Of a DNA stretch of 64,000 nucleotides, positions 15,520 to 23,809 are shown piece after piece. Position 1 is the first letter of the stretch; every line of letters starts with the position of its first letter. The stretch comes from a virus. The position numbers were made by a program, and so were the translations under genes. Location of the stretch: IMG/VR virus record IMGVR_UViG_3300032896_000431, positions 1 to 64,000 of that record; one strand, given 5' to 3'. The notes under the pieces were generated by a model. It made no database searches. It saw nothing but the letters and a program-made list of their open reading frames with translations, and was not told the DNA's origin.

Positions 15520-16040
15520 GGACAGGGGAAGGCGAGCGGGGCAGTCGCGGCTGGCTGAACAAGGTTCGGGCGGTCGGTTACGCGCGCGGGCGCGGCGGGC
15601 AGCGGGCGCAGCAGCAGCTTGCGGGCGCGGGATGTCCGGCGGTGACGGCCGGTCTGGCCGGACGTGCATGCGCAATATTGCTTCGTCGCCTCGACGGCGG
15701 AGCGAAGGAATGTTGCGCGCGGCATCCTGGCCGGCGGCAAATATGGTGCAGGGTTGCAAGGAACACCGTGCAACGCATTGACGGGGCGATGGTTTTGCCG
15801 GGTCGGCCCCTGCCCTATGCGGGCAGTGTCGGGCGGGGCGGGCGCGGCGGGCCGGGTTAGGCGGGGCCGGCCCCCGCCCCTGGACAGGGGGGGCAGGGGG
15901 TGGAGCGGCGGGCGCGGCCCCGCGGGCAACCGTCATCCGCGAACGTATTCAAAAATTCTGGTGAAAAAATTGCGCGCTGAAATGTTTGGGGCGGATTGAA
16001 GGGGAGACTGTTCTCCCTGGTCGGGTGTCGAGCGGTAACA
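15520..16040. other. Very GC-rich gap between early and late operons
   Basis: About 520 bp between the leftward clamp promoter and the terminase gene. Several overlapping reading frames cross it on both strands, but their products are Ala/Arg/Pro/Gly-rich with no start sites or motifs. The last 100 bp are AT-richer (around 15945-15985) and probably contain the late promoter; no clear consensus was seen. Confidence 0.4.
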
Positions 16041-17573
16041 GTGTCCGGAGTGGAAAACCCTGCTGTCGCGGATGGGCCGGCACCTGGCGCGCTGGCGGCG
16101 GCGTTCCTGCGGCTGGACGCGGATCGACGCGCGGCACTGCTGGAGGAGCTGACCGGCGAGGAGCTGGTGCAGCTTGAGGCCGACGTCGACGAGCAGGTGC
16201 GGTCGAGCCTGGAAGACTGGTGCCGGTTGGCGCTGGCGGATGAGGGCCAGGCTCCCGCGCTGCACCACCGGTTATTGCTGCGGGAGTTGGAAGACATCGC
16301 CGCCGGCGAGAACGACCGGCTGATGGTGCAGATGCCGCCGGGGACGGCGAAGTCACGCTACGTGTCGGACCTGTTCCCACCGTGGTTCATGGCGCGGCAG
16401 CGGGGCACCTCGGTGATCGGGGCGTCGCACACCTCGGGGCTGGCGCAGTACTTCTCGCGCAAGGTGCTGGGGCGGATCCGGCAGCATGGCGCGACGCTGC
16501 GCATGCACCTGCGCTCGGAGGGCGTGGAAAGCTGGGAGACGACGAACGGCTCGGAATACCGGGCGGCGGGCGTGGGCGCGGCTATCGCGGGCCGGCGCGC
16601 CGACCTGGTGCTGATCGACGATCCAGTGAAGTCGCGCGAGGAAGCGGACAACCTCGACATCAGGAACCGGACCTGGGAGTGGTACCAGGGCGACGTGATC
16701 GGGCGGCTGAAGCCGACGGGCCGGATCGTGCTGATCATGACGCGGTGGCACGAGGACGATCTGGCGGGCCGGTTGCTGGACCTGCAGCCCGGGCGGTGGC
16801 GGACGCTGGCGCTGCCGGCGCTGGCCGAGGCGGATGATCCGCTGGGCCGCGAGCCCGGGACGCCGCTGTGGCCGGAGTACTGGCCGCTGGAAAAGTGGCT
16901 GGCGAAGCAGGCCGAGGCCGGCGGGCCGAACTCGCGGGAGTGGAACTCGCAGTATCAGCAGCGGCCGGCATCGGCCACCGGTGCACTGTTCCAGGTGACG
17001 AAGCTGGCGGTGCATGACGACGTGCCGTCTCTGGTGCGGCGGGTGCGGGCGTGGGACCTGGCGGCGACCGAGGCCGGCGCGACGGTGGGGAAGAAGCGCG
17101 GGGCGGACCCGGACTGGACTGTGGGTGTGCTGCTGGGGAAGACGACGGCGGGCCGGTTCGTGGTGCTGGACGTGGCGCGGGTGCGGGGCGGCCCGGAGGT
17201 TGTCGAGCGGACCATCGTGGAGACGGCGCGGGCGGACGGGGCTGCGGTGACGATCGGGCTGCCGCAGGACCCGGGGCAGGCCGGGAAGTGGCAGGGATCG
17301 TATCTGACGGCGCAGTTGGCTGGGTATGTGGTGCAGACCTCGCTGGAAAGCGGGTCGAAGACGACGCGGGCTATGCCAGTGTCGTCGCAGTGCAACGGCG
17401 GGAACCTAGGCATCATGCGGGCGCCGTGGAACGCCGCGTTTGTCGATGAACTGCGGAATTTCCCGGCGGGGCGGTTCGACGATCAGGTGGATGCGCTGTC
17501 GCGGGGCTTCGCGATGCTGCTGCTGACGGCGAAGCCGGCGCACGGCAGGCATCTGGGCTTCATGGCACGGTGA
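16041..17573 (+). CDS. Phage terminase large subunit
   Basis: This 510-residue protein is the packaging ATPase/nuclease. Walker A is MPPGTAKS (residues 98-105), Walker B is DLVLIDDP, and a coupling-type motif IVLIMTRWHEDDL follows. The C-terminal RNase H-like nuclease domain begins at VRAWDLAATE, continues with PDWTVGVLLG and FVVLDVARVRGG, and ends with FDDQVDALSRG. This is the Terminase_6-type organisation. I chose GTG 16041 (VSGVENPAV); the frame is open to a TTG at 15996. It opens the rightward late operon, and its stop overlaps the next gene as GTGA. In this phage the large subunit precedes the small-terminase-like gene, the reverse of the usual order. Confidence 0.95.
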   Translation: MSGVENPAVADGPAPGALAAAFLRLDADRRAALLEELTGEELVQLEADVDEQVRSSLEDWCRLALADEGQAPALHHRLLLRELEDIAAGENDRLMVQMPPGTAKSRYVSDLFPPWFMARQRGTSVIGASHTSGLAQYFSRKVLGRIRQHGATLRMHLRSEGVESWETTNGSEYRAAGVGAAIAGRRADLVLIDDPVKSREEADNLDIRNRTWEWYQGDVIGRLKPTGRIVLIMTRWHEDDLAGRLLDLQPGRWRTLALPALAEADDPLGREPGTPLWPEYWPLEKWLAKQAEAGGPNSREWNSQYQQRPASATGALFQVTKLAVHDDVPSLVRRVRAWDLAATEAGATVGKKRGADPDWTVGVLLGKTTAGRFVVLDVARVRGGPEVVERTIVETARADGAAVTIGLPQDPGQAGKWQGSYLTAQLAGYVVQTSLESGSKTTRAMPVSSQCNGGNLGIMRAPWNAAFVDELRNFPAGRFDDQVDALSRGFAMLLLTAKPAHGRHLGFMAR

Positions 17574-18127
17574 CGGTGCAGGGTGAGATGGAACAGGCGA
17601 CCGGGCACCGGAACAAGCGAACCGAGCGGCAGGCGGACCTGCGGGCCGCGGCGAAGCTCCAGATCCTGGAAACCCTCGCCAAGGGGCTGTCGCCGGTGGC
17701 GGCGGCGAAGGCGGCTGGCGTCGCCTACTCGACCATCTGGACCTGGAAACGCGACGACGCGGCGTTCTCGGCGGCCTGGGACGAAGCCTTCGAGCAAGGG
17801 ACGGACGTGCTGGAAGACATCGCGCTGAAGCGCGCCACGGTGGGCAATCAGCGGCCGGTGTACCAGGGCGGCAAGCAGGTGGGCACGGTGCAGGAGTTCT
17901 CCGACCACCTGCTGTTGGCGACATTGGCGCGGCGGCGGGAGGCCTGGCGGCAGAGCAAGACCAAGGTGGAGCTGACCGGCAAGGATGGCGGGCCAGTGCA
18001 GGTGCAGCATGTCCGAGCGCGGATCGCGGAGAAGCTGGCGGCGCTGGCCGGCGGGCTGGGCTATGACGATGCGCAGCAGGCGGAGGCGTCGGCTGCGGCG
18101 CCAGCGAAGGACGGACCGCGCGGTTGA
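17570..18127 (+). CDS. Terminase small-subunit-like HTH protein
   Basis: A 185-residue protein with a helix-turn-helix at about residues 35-65: ETLAKGLSPVAAAKAAGVAY followed by STIWTWKRDDAAF. Such homeodomain-like HTH proteins of this length next to a large terminase are usually small terminase subunits that recognise the packaging site. The C-terminal part has EFSDHLLLATLARRRE, common in this group. It starts at GTG 17570, overlapping the stop of the large subunit. The end lies 30 bp before the left end of cassette B. Confidence 0.78.
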   Translation: MTVQGEMEQATGHRNKRTERQADLRAAAKLQILETLAKGLSPVAAAKAAGVAYSTIWTWKRDDAAFSAAWDEAFEQGTDVLEDIALKRATVGNQRPVYQGGKQVGTVQEFSDHLLLATLARRREAWRQSKTKVELTGKDGGPVQVQHVRARIAEKLAALAGGLGYDDAQQAEASAAAPAKDGPRG

Positions 18128-18156
18128 AGGCGGGCAAGTCGAACTAGGCGACAGGG

Positions 18157-18191
18157 GAGAGCGGATCGGCTCGAACTCTAGCTTTCGGTAG
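18157..18191 (+). repeat. Left terminal inverted repeat of cassette B (degraded)
   Basis: Best conserved parts are GGATCGGC, GAAC and GCTTTCGG, in register with the other cassette ends. Confidence 0.5.
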
Positions 18192-18330
18192 TTCTCTGTG
18201 AGCCTGCCTCCGGGTCGGGATGCATCAAACCAGAGATTCGGCCTAAGACAGGGCTGGTCGCGAGCCGGTTGGCGCCTTTGGGGTGGTTAGGCCCCTATAG
18301 TCGACCTCCACCGGACGATACTGTGCGTAC

Positions 18331-21300
18331 ATGCTGGAGCCGTGCCGCTTGGCATCCTATCTGAGACGAATGAGCAGACGATCCGACAACCAGAACAGAG
18401 CATCCGACGACGACCAGAACGACGAACAATCGGTCCCGGCCGCACCGCGCCAGGTCGAAACCGACGCCGATATGATCGACGCACTGTCCGACTTCATCGT
18501 GCGCAACCCTAACGTGCTAGGCGGTGGTGATATCCTAACAATCACGGGCGGCAGGCCGGTGGCGCGGGCGGGCATGCTGGCGGCGATCCTCGCTGGCTTG
18601 GCACTCGAAGGAGGGGCGCGGGCAATAAGGGGATATCTGATCGTCATTCCCCCTGCCGCTGATGCGGTGGCGGGACGTGAGCGTGCATGGGAAGGGTTCA
18701 CATTCGCATTCGCGCGTCTGGCGGGCCGATCCCTGACCCCGGCGGAGGAACATTGGCTTCTGAGCCGATTTGAGGTGCGGGCCGCCCCGGATGGCCGCGC
18801 CGCATCGATACTCGCGCTGATCGGCGACCAGCGCGAGCGAACGGCAATTATTGTCACTGAAGCGGCCGATTATCGGGATGACGCAATTGCGCCGTTCGTG
18901 CGCGAGGGCGCGGAGACGCCACTAGTTGCAGAAGATGTGTGGGTTCCTCAGCTCCACAGCCTGGCGCAGGCCGCTGTAGCGGTCGCAAGCGAGAAGAGCT
19001 TGTATGTCGCACTTGACGCGGATGAGCTCAGCCCAATTCGCCCGCAGCTTGAACAGTTGCTGCGGTCGGTCGATGGCTGCGGGGTCATGGGCGCCGCGGA
19101 CGACAACCGACCTGAGACCATCCTGGCAAGACATGTGGATACATGGGATCGGTGGATTGCCGAGGGGCGCGTTGGCCGAGTCTTGCGCGATGTCAACGAG
19201 CTTCCGACGACACTGAATTCCGAAAAGCCATTTCTGCGGGTCCAGCTTCTGCATAAGGCGGGGTTGCGCTTGGAAGCGCTCGCAGCGATTCGCAGCGAAT
19301 TCCTGTCGAGAGGCCATCTCGATCCGTCGTCGCGCGTGCGGCTCGCCCGCATCGCGGGCGATGCAGGCGCATCACGGCTCGCCCGGGAACTTCTTGAGCC
19401 ATGTATCACCCATCTCGACAGTCGGGAGGAACTCGAAAGCGCGCTTCGCACGGCCGAGGCCTCGGGATCTAACGAACTCCAACAAAAGCTCGCGAATCGA
19501 CTGGAAACACGCTTTCCCGGCGCTGAGGGTGTGCAACGTCATCATCGGCGGTTGCTGTTGCGCGACCGTGATTACGCCAGCGTCGCTGATCTGCTGCGTC
19601 CCGCAGACGCCAAACGCGCTACATTCTATGACGCGCTCGCTACCGCTCTGTCCGGTAGCGAGATCCCGGACTATATGACGCTCATTGGCTCTGCGCAGGA
19701 TAACAATCAGGCTGAGGCGTTTCGCCTCGCGAGCGTCGAGGACGCATTGTCACACTGCCTCACCGTGCATGCTTTCGAACTGGCGCTCGCCAGGCCGGCG
19801 AGTTCGGCACTCACCGAGCGCTGGCAGCGGCTCCTGCTTGAGGCCCTGGAACGCTGCTTCCTCGACTGCGGACCCAGCGGGAGTCCCCCGGTCGAGATGT
19901 CGCGCATTGAGGAAGGGCTGCGCGCGCTTGTGGCTAGCCTCGCCTGCGATCCGCTAAATGCTGCTCTGCGCTTCGGCCTAGTCGACCTCCTTCGGCCCAA
20001 CGTGTCGGGAACAACTGGGCTCGCGCTAATCGCAAAATTGGTGTTAGACGAAGCTGCGAACCCTATCACCCCCAGCAAAGGCTTCAAGTTCGGTTCGGCC
20101 GGAATGGATTGGCTGCTCAATAAGAAGCCATTTCTCAACAGAGCTTTGGACTGGTTGAAGAGCGAAGAGCCAATATTGATCGGCAAGCTCGCGCTTCCGG
20201 CGGAGCTACTGACCGAGGATGCCGACGCGATACTCTCTGCGATCGCATCCTATCTAGAACGGGTTCCGCTTGCAGACGCAAGCGACATTGAGTCCCTGCA
20301 GCTCTGGCTGACATTGGCTGCCGCTGTCGCTCCGCACAGTTCCGACCCGGACGTCGACCTTCGCTTGTACCGCCTGGCGGCTGGCAAGCTTGCGAGCTAT
20401 GGCTTCCCACAGCATGCGCGCGACTTGGTTGAGGTGGCGGTACAGGCGGGCACTGCAACGCCGCGGCGACGTCGATTGGCGTGGTTTTCCGTTGCGGATG
20501 TCTACCACCGAGTGCGTGACTATCTCGCCGGACTTGTCGCGCTGGCCTGCGCCTTCGCGGCAGATGACCACGCGGATGAGGAAGAGATCTGGCAGGAGAT
20601 CTATGCGCTCGCCCGCTTCATGCGCGATGCGGGCCTGTCCGACGTCGCGTTTGCGACGATCGCAAAGGGCCGTGATGTGCTTGCGCGAATGTCACTTTTG
20701 AAACCGTATGGCCACAGACTTGACCTGCTCGAATTGCAAGTGAGGCAGACGCGCCTTGATGAGCACGATGCCAAGGGATTGGCGGAGCTCCTATCGGACG
20801 CAATTCGCGTCGGAAAGGAAGTATTGAAGCGTCGTGAGCAGACCGCGCCGGCAGGGATCACTCTGGGCCAGCTTATCCGTGCGGCGCGTACCGCAGCTAT
20901 CCCTATTCCCGATGACGCTGAAACCGTGTTCCGGAAGCTCAACAAATGGGCGGGCGGCAATCTGGCGGCGATGATAGTCGCAGCCTCGTCATCGGCGCCA
21001 ACGGCCGCACAAGTGGCGGAGCTCGTGGCGAGCATGCCTCGTGCTCGCTATGCCGAGGATGTTGGCTTTGACACAAGCGTCGTGGCGAGACTCGCGCGTC
21101 GCGCTCTTACAGACAACGCCTTGCTATTAAACTCAGTGGAAACGTCGTTCACGCTCGAAGTGCTCTCTGATTGGGGCGCAGCGCTGCCCGGTTGGGACGA
21201 AGCTGCTGCGCCGCCCTCGGCCCTTCGAAAGGAAGAGCCGGCGGCGATTGCGAGATCGATCTCCAGCTCGGGACCGGCCATCCTCCAGTTGGGGTTGGAT

Positions 21301-22239
21301 GCCAACGGCAGCTTGATCCGCGCGATTTCGGCCAGCGGTCGGAATGGCGCGGCAATCCGCGAGGCGTCAGACATCTTCTCTCAAGAGGCATTCCACGACT
21401 GGATGCTCGAATTTCCGAGGCGCTATGGCTACGACGACAGCCCGAACCTGTTCTACACAACGACTGATCGTCTGCGCTTGAGCGCTGTACCAGAAGGCCC
21501 GACGATTGTGGTTGCCGCAACTGAGCTACAGACCTTCCCGCCAAATCTGCTGTTCGCCAACGGCGAATTCCTAGGGCGCAGACAGCCTGTCGCTGCGGCA
21601 CCATCCCTTGCATGGCTGAGTGGTGCGCGTGATCGGAGCCAGGCCGGAGACGGGCGGATGGTCGCATGGATTTCCACGGCCGAAGGCGAGGATGGTCGAG
21701 CAACGCTGTCGCTGCTAGCGCAGCGGCTTGAGGCGCCTTTTGCAGACTTTGGCTTCTTGTTAGACACCAGTCCAGTGATACCGCGAGGTTTTGCCGACGC
21801 GACCATGGCCGTGATCACCGCGCATGGGCGCGTCCATCCCGAAGGCCGCTATTTTCAAGTCGTGTCAGATGAGGGTACGTTAAGGGTATCCGCTGCAGAT
21901 CTTGCTGCTGCCGTCCGAAATGTTGGAGTCGTTGTCCTATTTGTGTGCAGCGGCGGGCGGTCTGACAAGCACCCCGGAGCGAACACGACGCTCGGGCTCG
22001 CAAAGCAAATACTCGACCGTGGTTGCAGTGCCGTGATCGCATCGCCATGGCCGCTCGACTCCCAAGTGCCACCGCACTGGCTTCCTGCCTTTCTCGCCGA
22101 GTGGGCGAACGGAGCGACGCTGATCGAGGCAAATTTCTCTGCAAATCGCGTGGTCGACGCGCGGTTTGCGCTCGACCCAGCAAGAGGCCTCGCAATGACC
22201 GTCTATGGCGACCCGCTCCTGAAAAGGCTGCGAAGTTAG
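18331..22239 (+). CDS. Large CHAT-family (caspase-like) protease with helical repeat region
   Basis: A 1302-residue protein. The C-terminal 250 residues form a CHAT domain of the caspase clan: AVITAHGRVHPEGRYFQVVS supplies the catalytic histidine (His1165), and VVVLFVCSGGRSDKHPG the catalytic cysteine (Cys1206). The canonical tail, ILDRGCSAVIASPWPLDS ... WANGATLIEANFSANR ... MTVYGDPLLKRL, is complete. The middle (about 250-900) is helical, with TPR-like amphipathic pairs, and the N-terminal 200 residues look like an alpha/beta domain. CHAT proteases act in bacterial immunity (TPR-CHAT, gasdermin-linked and NLR-type systems), cleaving a partner upon a trigger. No gasdermin-like or other partner lies in the cassette. 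The start may instead be ATG 18370 (MSRRSDNQN), which has a weak GAG upstream. Confidence 0.88.
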   Translation: MLEPCRLASYLRRMSRRSDNQNRASDDDQNDEQSVPAAPRQVETDADMIDALSDFIVRNPNVLGGGDILTITGGRPVARAGMLAAILAGLALEGGARAIRGYLIVIPPAADAVAGRERAWEGFTFAFARLAGRSLTPAEEHWLLSRFEVRAAPDGRAASILALIGDQRERTAIIVTEAADYRDDAIAPFVREGAETPLVAEDVWVPQLHSLAQAAVAVASEKSLYVALDADELSPIRPQLEQLLRSVDGCGVMGAADDNRPETILARHVDTWDRWIAEGRVGRVLRDVNELPTTLNSEKPFLRVQLLHKAGLRLEALAAIRSEFLSRGHLDPSSRVRLARIAGDAGASRLARELLEPCITHLDSREELESALRTAEASGSNELQQKLANRLETRFPGAEGVQRHHRRLLLRDRDYASVADLLRPADAKRATFYDALATALSGSEIPDYMTLIGSAQDNNQAEAFRLASVEDALSHCLTVHAFELALARPASSALTERWQRLLLEALERCFLDCGPSGSPPVEMSRIEEGLRALVASLACDPLNAALRFGLVDLLRPNVSGTTGLALIAKLVLDEAANPITPSKGFKFGSAGMDWLLNKKPFLNRALDWLKSEEPILIGKLALPAELLTEDADAILSAIASYLERVPLADASDIESLQLWLTLAAAVAPHSSDPDVDLRLYRLAAGKLASYGFPQHARDLVEVAVQAGTATPRRRRLAWFSVADVYHRVRDYLAGLVALACAFAADDHADEEEIWQEIYALARFMRDAGLSDVAFATIAKGRDVLARMSLLKPYGHRLDLLELQVRQTRLDEHDAKGLAELLSDAIRVGKEVLKRREQTAPAGITLGQLIRAARTAAIPIPDDAETVFRKLNKWAGGNLAAMIVAASSSAPTAAQVAELVASMPRARYAEDVGFDTSVVARLARRALTDNALLLNSVETSFTLEVLSDWGAALPGWDEAAAPPSALRKEEPAAIARSISSSGPAILQLGLDANGSLIRAISASGRNGAAIREASDIFSQEAFHDWMLEFPRRYGYDDSPNLFYTTTDRLRLSAVPEGPTIVVAATELQTFPPNLLFANGEFLGRRQPVAAAPSLAWLSGARDRSQAGDGRMVAWISTAEGEDGRATLSLLAQRLEAPFADFGFLLDTSPVIPRGFADATMAVITAHGRVHPEGRYFQVVSDEGTLRVSAADLAAAVRNVGVVVLFVCSGGRSDKHPGANTTLGLAKQILDRGCSAVIASPWPLDSQVPPHWLPAFLAEWANGATLIEANFSANRVVDARFALDPARGLAMTVYGDPLLKRLRS

Positions 22240-22403
22240 GTGCACGATTCCGACAAGGATTAGTCGTACGCTGGGGGAACTGCAACCTTCGCAAGCAACG
22301 TTCTAGGACTGCTTCGACTAGCTTTGGCACGATGCAGTCTGCGTCAGGCAGTGCGGTACGCCCGCTCCTGAGGCGGCATCACGGCCAGCCCTATAACCGA
22401 GTT

Positions 22404-22438
22404 ACATCGAAAGCGAAGATTCACGCTGATTCACTGAC
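22404..22438 (-). repeat. Right terminal inverted repeat of cassette B
   Basis: On the minus strand it reads GTCAGTGAATCAGCGTGAAT, CTTC, GCTTTCGATGT. It shares the central TCAGCGTGAATCT with cassette A's left end exactly. It ends 13 bases before the next phage gene. Confidence 0.68.
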
Positions 22439-22451
22439 ATCGGAGCATCCG

Positions 22452-22640
22452 ATGACGATCCGCATCAAGCCTTCGCACGAAGGCCGGCTGCACCGTGCGT
22501 TGCACATTGCGGCGGGCAAGCCGATTCCGGAGCGGCGACTGCAACAGGCCGAGCACTCGCGCGACCCGGCCACCCGGCGCGAGGCGGTGTTCGCCGAGAG
22601 CGCGCGCAAGTGGGATCACCCGAAGGGCGGCAAGAAATAG
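22452..22640 (+). CDS. Small conserved phage protein
   Basis: A 62-residue basic protein starting MTIRIKPSHEGRLHRALHI, with a conserved feel (AGKPIPERRLQQA ... DPATRREAVFAESARKW). Short proteins with this pattern are often found between terminase and portal genes in phages of Proteobacteria. GGAG lies seven bases before ATG 22452, so cassette B inserted without removing the ribosome binding site. Confidence 0.75.
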   Translation: MTIRIKPSHEGRLHRALHIAAGKPIPERRLQQAEHSRDPATRREAVFAESARKWDHPKGGKK

Positions 22641-22648
22641 GGGCACCG

Positions 22649-22693
22649 ATGCCGCCGAAGCCCGGGAAGGCCAAGCCGACGAAGCGGGGTTAG
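22649..22693 (+). CDS. Possible 14-residue peptide
   Basis: ATG 22649 follows AGGGG at five bases and gives MPPKPGKAKPTKRG before a stop. It is a lysine/proline-rich micro-ORF directly after the preceding gene. It may be a remnant or leader peptide; coding status is uncertain. Confidence 0.25.
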   Translation: MPPKPGKAKPTKRG

Positions 22694-22742
22694 GCCCGCG
22701 CGGCGGGGCCGTCGCCCCGCCGTTCAACCGGAGAACCCGAAC

Positions 22743-23402
22743 ATGAAGTCGTTGAAACGACCGCGCCATCGGGCGCGGCGCGTGCTGCTGACGCTGTGCC
22801 TGGTGCTGGCGTTGTGCGCACTTGCGCAAATCCGGCCGGCAGCAGCCCAGACCGCGGCGGTGGCATCGAACACACTGGACGTGACCGGCATCGTGCAGGC
22901 GCTGCTGGAAACCGCGGCGTTGGTGATCGCGGGCCTGATCGCCCGCTTCGTGCCGCGGCTGATCGATATCCTGGAGCAGCGGACCGGGCTGATGCTGACG
23001 GCGCAACAGCAGCAGACGGTGCTGCATGGCGTGCAGACCGCCGCCGGAATCATCGAGACGCAGATCGACCAGGGGCTGATGCAGGTCTCGCACGTGCGGA
23101 TCGACAACCAGGCCGTGCTGGCGCAGGCGCGGCAGGTGATCCAGGCGGTGCCAATGGCGGCGTCTGCCATGGGTGTCACCGAGGCCGGTGTGGCGCGGAT
23201 GATCGTAGGCGCGGTGGACACCGGCAGCCGGGTCACGCCCGCGCCGGCGCAAGCGGTGCTGCCCCCGGCCCCCGCTGTGCTGGGCACAGCCCCACAACCG
23301 GCAGCCCAAGCTGCTCCCCCCGCCCCAACCCGGGCTGCGCCCTCTCCCTTTCCGGCCCTCGCGGCCACCCCGGCACCGGCACAAGCCGCTGCCACAACGT
23401 AA
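22743..23402 (+). CDS. Holin-like membrane protein with long Ala/Pro-rich tail
   Basis: A 219-residue protein. An N-terminal signal or membrane segment (VLLTLCLVLALCALAQI, AAAQ) is followed by a second hydrophobic helix (VQALLETAALVIAGLIARFV) and an amphipathic region (LIDILEQRTGLMLTAQQQQ ... GVQTAAGIIETQIDQGL). This arrangement resembles LLH-type phage holins. The C-terminal 65 residues are low-complexity Ala/Pro. GGAGA precedes ATG 22743. Its location between terminase and portal is unusual for a holin; together with the next lipoprotein gene it could be an early or alternative lysis pair. Confidence 0.6.
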   Translation: MKSLKRPRHRARRVLLTLCLVLALCALAQIRPAAAQTAAVASNTLDVTGIVQALLETAALVIAGLIARFVPRLIDILEQRTGLMLTAQQQQTVLHGVQTAAGIIETQIDQGLMQVSHVRIDNQAVLAQARQVIQAVPMAASAMGVTEAGVARMIVGAVDTGSRVTPAPAQAVLPPAPAVLGTAPQPAAQAAPPAPTRAAPSPFPALAATPAPAQAAATT

Positions 23403-23416
23403 CGGAGGTTCCACCG

Positions 23417-23800
23417 ATGAAATCGCTCAGACCACGCGCCGCTGGTGCGGCGCTGCTGCTGCTGGCTGGCTGCACCCAGGCCCAGCTCCAGGCGACCGGC
23501 CTGCCCGCCTCGACCGCCGCGCAGGTCGCCACCGTCACCCAGACGCTGGCGTCCGACGGGCAACTCTTCTGCCAGGTCGGCAGCGTGATCTACCAGGCCG
23601 GCGACGTGAAGGTGACGAACGCCACCGCGGCAAGCGTCGCCGCCGCCTGCGGCGCGTTGCAGATCGGCTCGGCCATGATTGCCGGCGCCGTGCCGGTGCC
23701 GGTGCCGGCCGGCACGCAGGTCCAAGTCGCCTCGGTGCCGGCACCCGTCGCCGCGGCCGTCGCGGCGACGGGTGCCGCCGGCGAAGACCTGACGCCCTGA
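23417..23800 (+). CDS. Phage lipoprotein
   Basis: A 127-residue protein with a lipoprotein signal: basic start MKSLRPR, hydrophobic AAGAALLLL and lipobox LAGC, so Cys21 or nearby becomes the lipidated residue. The mature chain is Ala/Val/Pro-rich with two further cysteines (FCQVG, AACGA). GGAGG lies upstream of ATG 23417. It follows the holin-like gene by 14 bases. It could be an outer-membrane spanin-like partner or a superinfection-exclusion lipoprotein; the sequence does not decide. Confidence 0.7.
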   Translation: MKSLRPRAAGAALLLLAGCTQAQLQATGLPASTAAQVATVTQTLASDGQLFCQVGSVIYQAGDVKVTNATAASVAAACGALQIGSAMIAGAVPVPVPAGTQVQVASVPAPVAAAVAATGAAGEDLTP

Positions 23801-23809
23801 CGCGGCCGC

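Larger units (their letters stand above)
18157..22438. mobile_element. Cargo cassette B carrying a CHAT protease gene
   Basis: A 4.3-kb insertion between the terminase genes and the small gene at 22452. The right end (22404-22438) matches the left end of cassette A at 26 of 35 positions in inverted orientation. The left end (18157-18191) is more degraded (19 of 35, ungapped). The single gene inside has a lower-GC, phage-unlike composition. No mobility gene is present. Confidence 0.6.

Noticed and set aside
15495-15999. Several overlapping frames in the gap before the terminase gene
   Set aside because: All are low-complexity Ala/Arg/Gly/Pro sequences on both strands without start signals.
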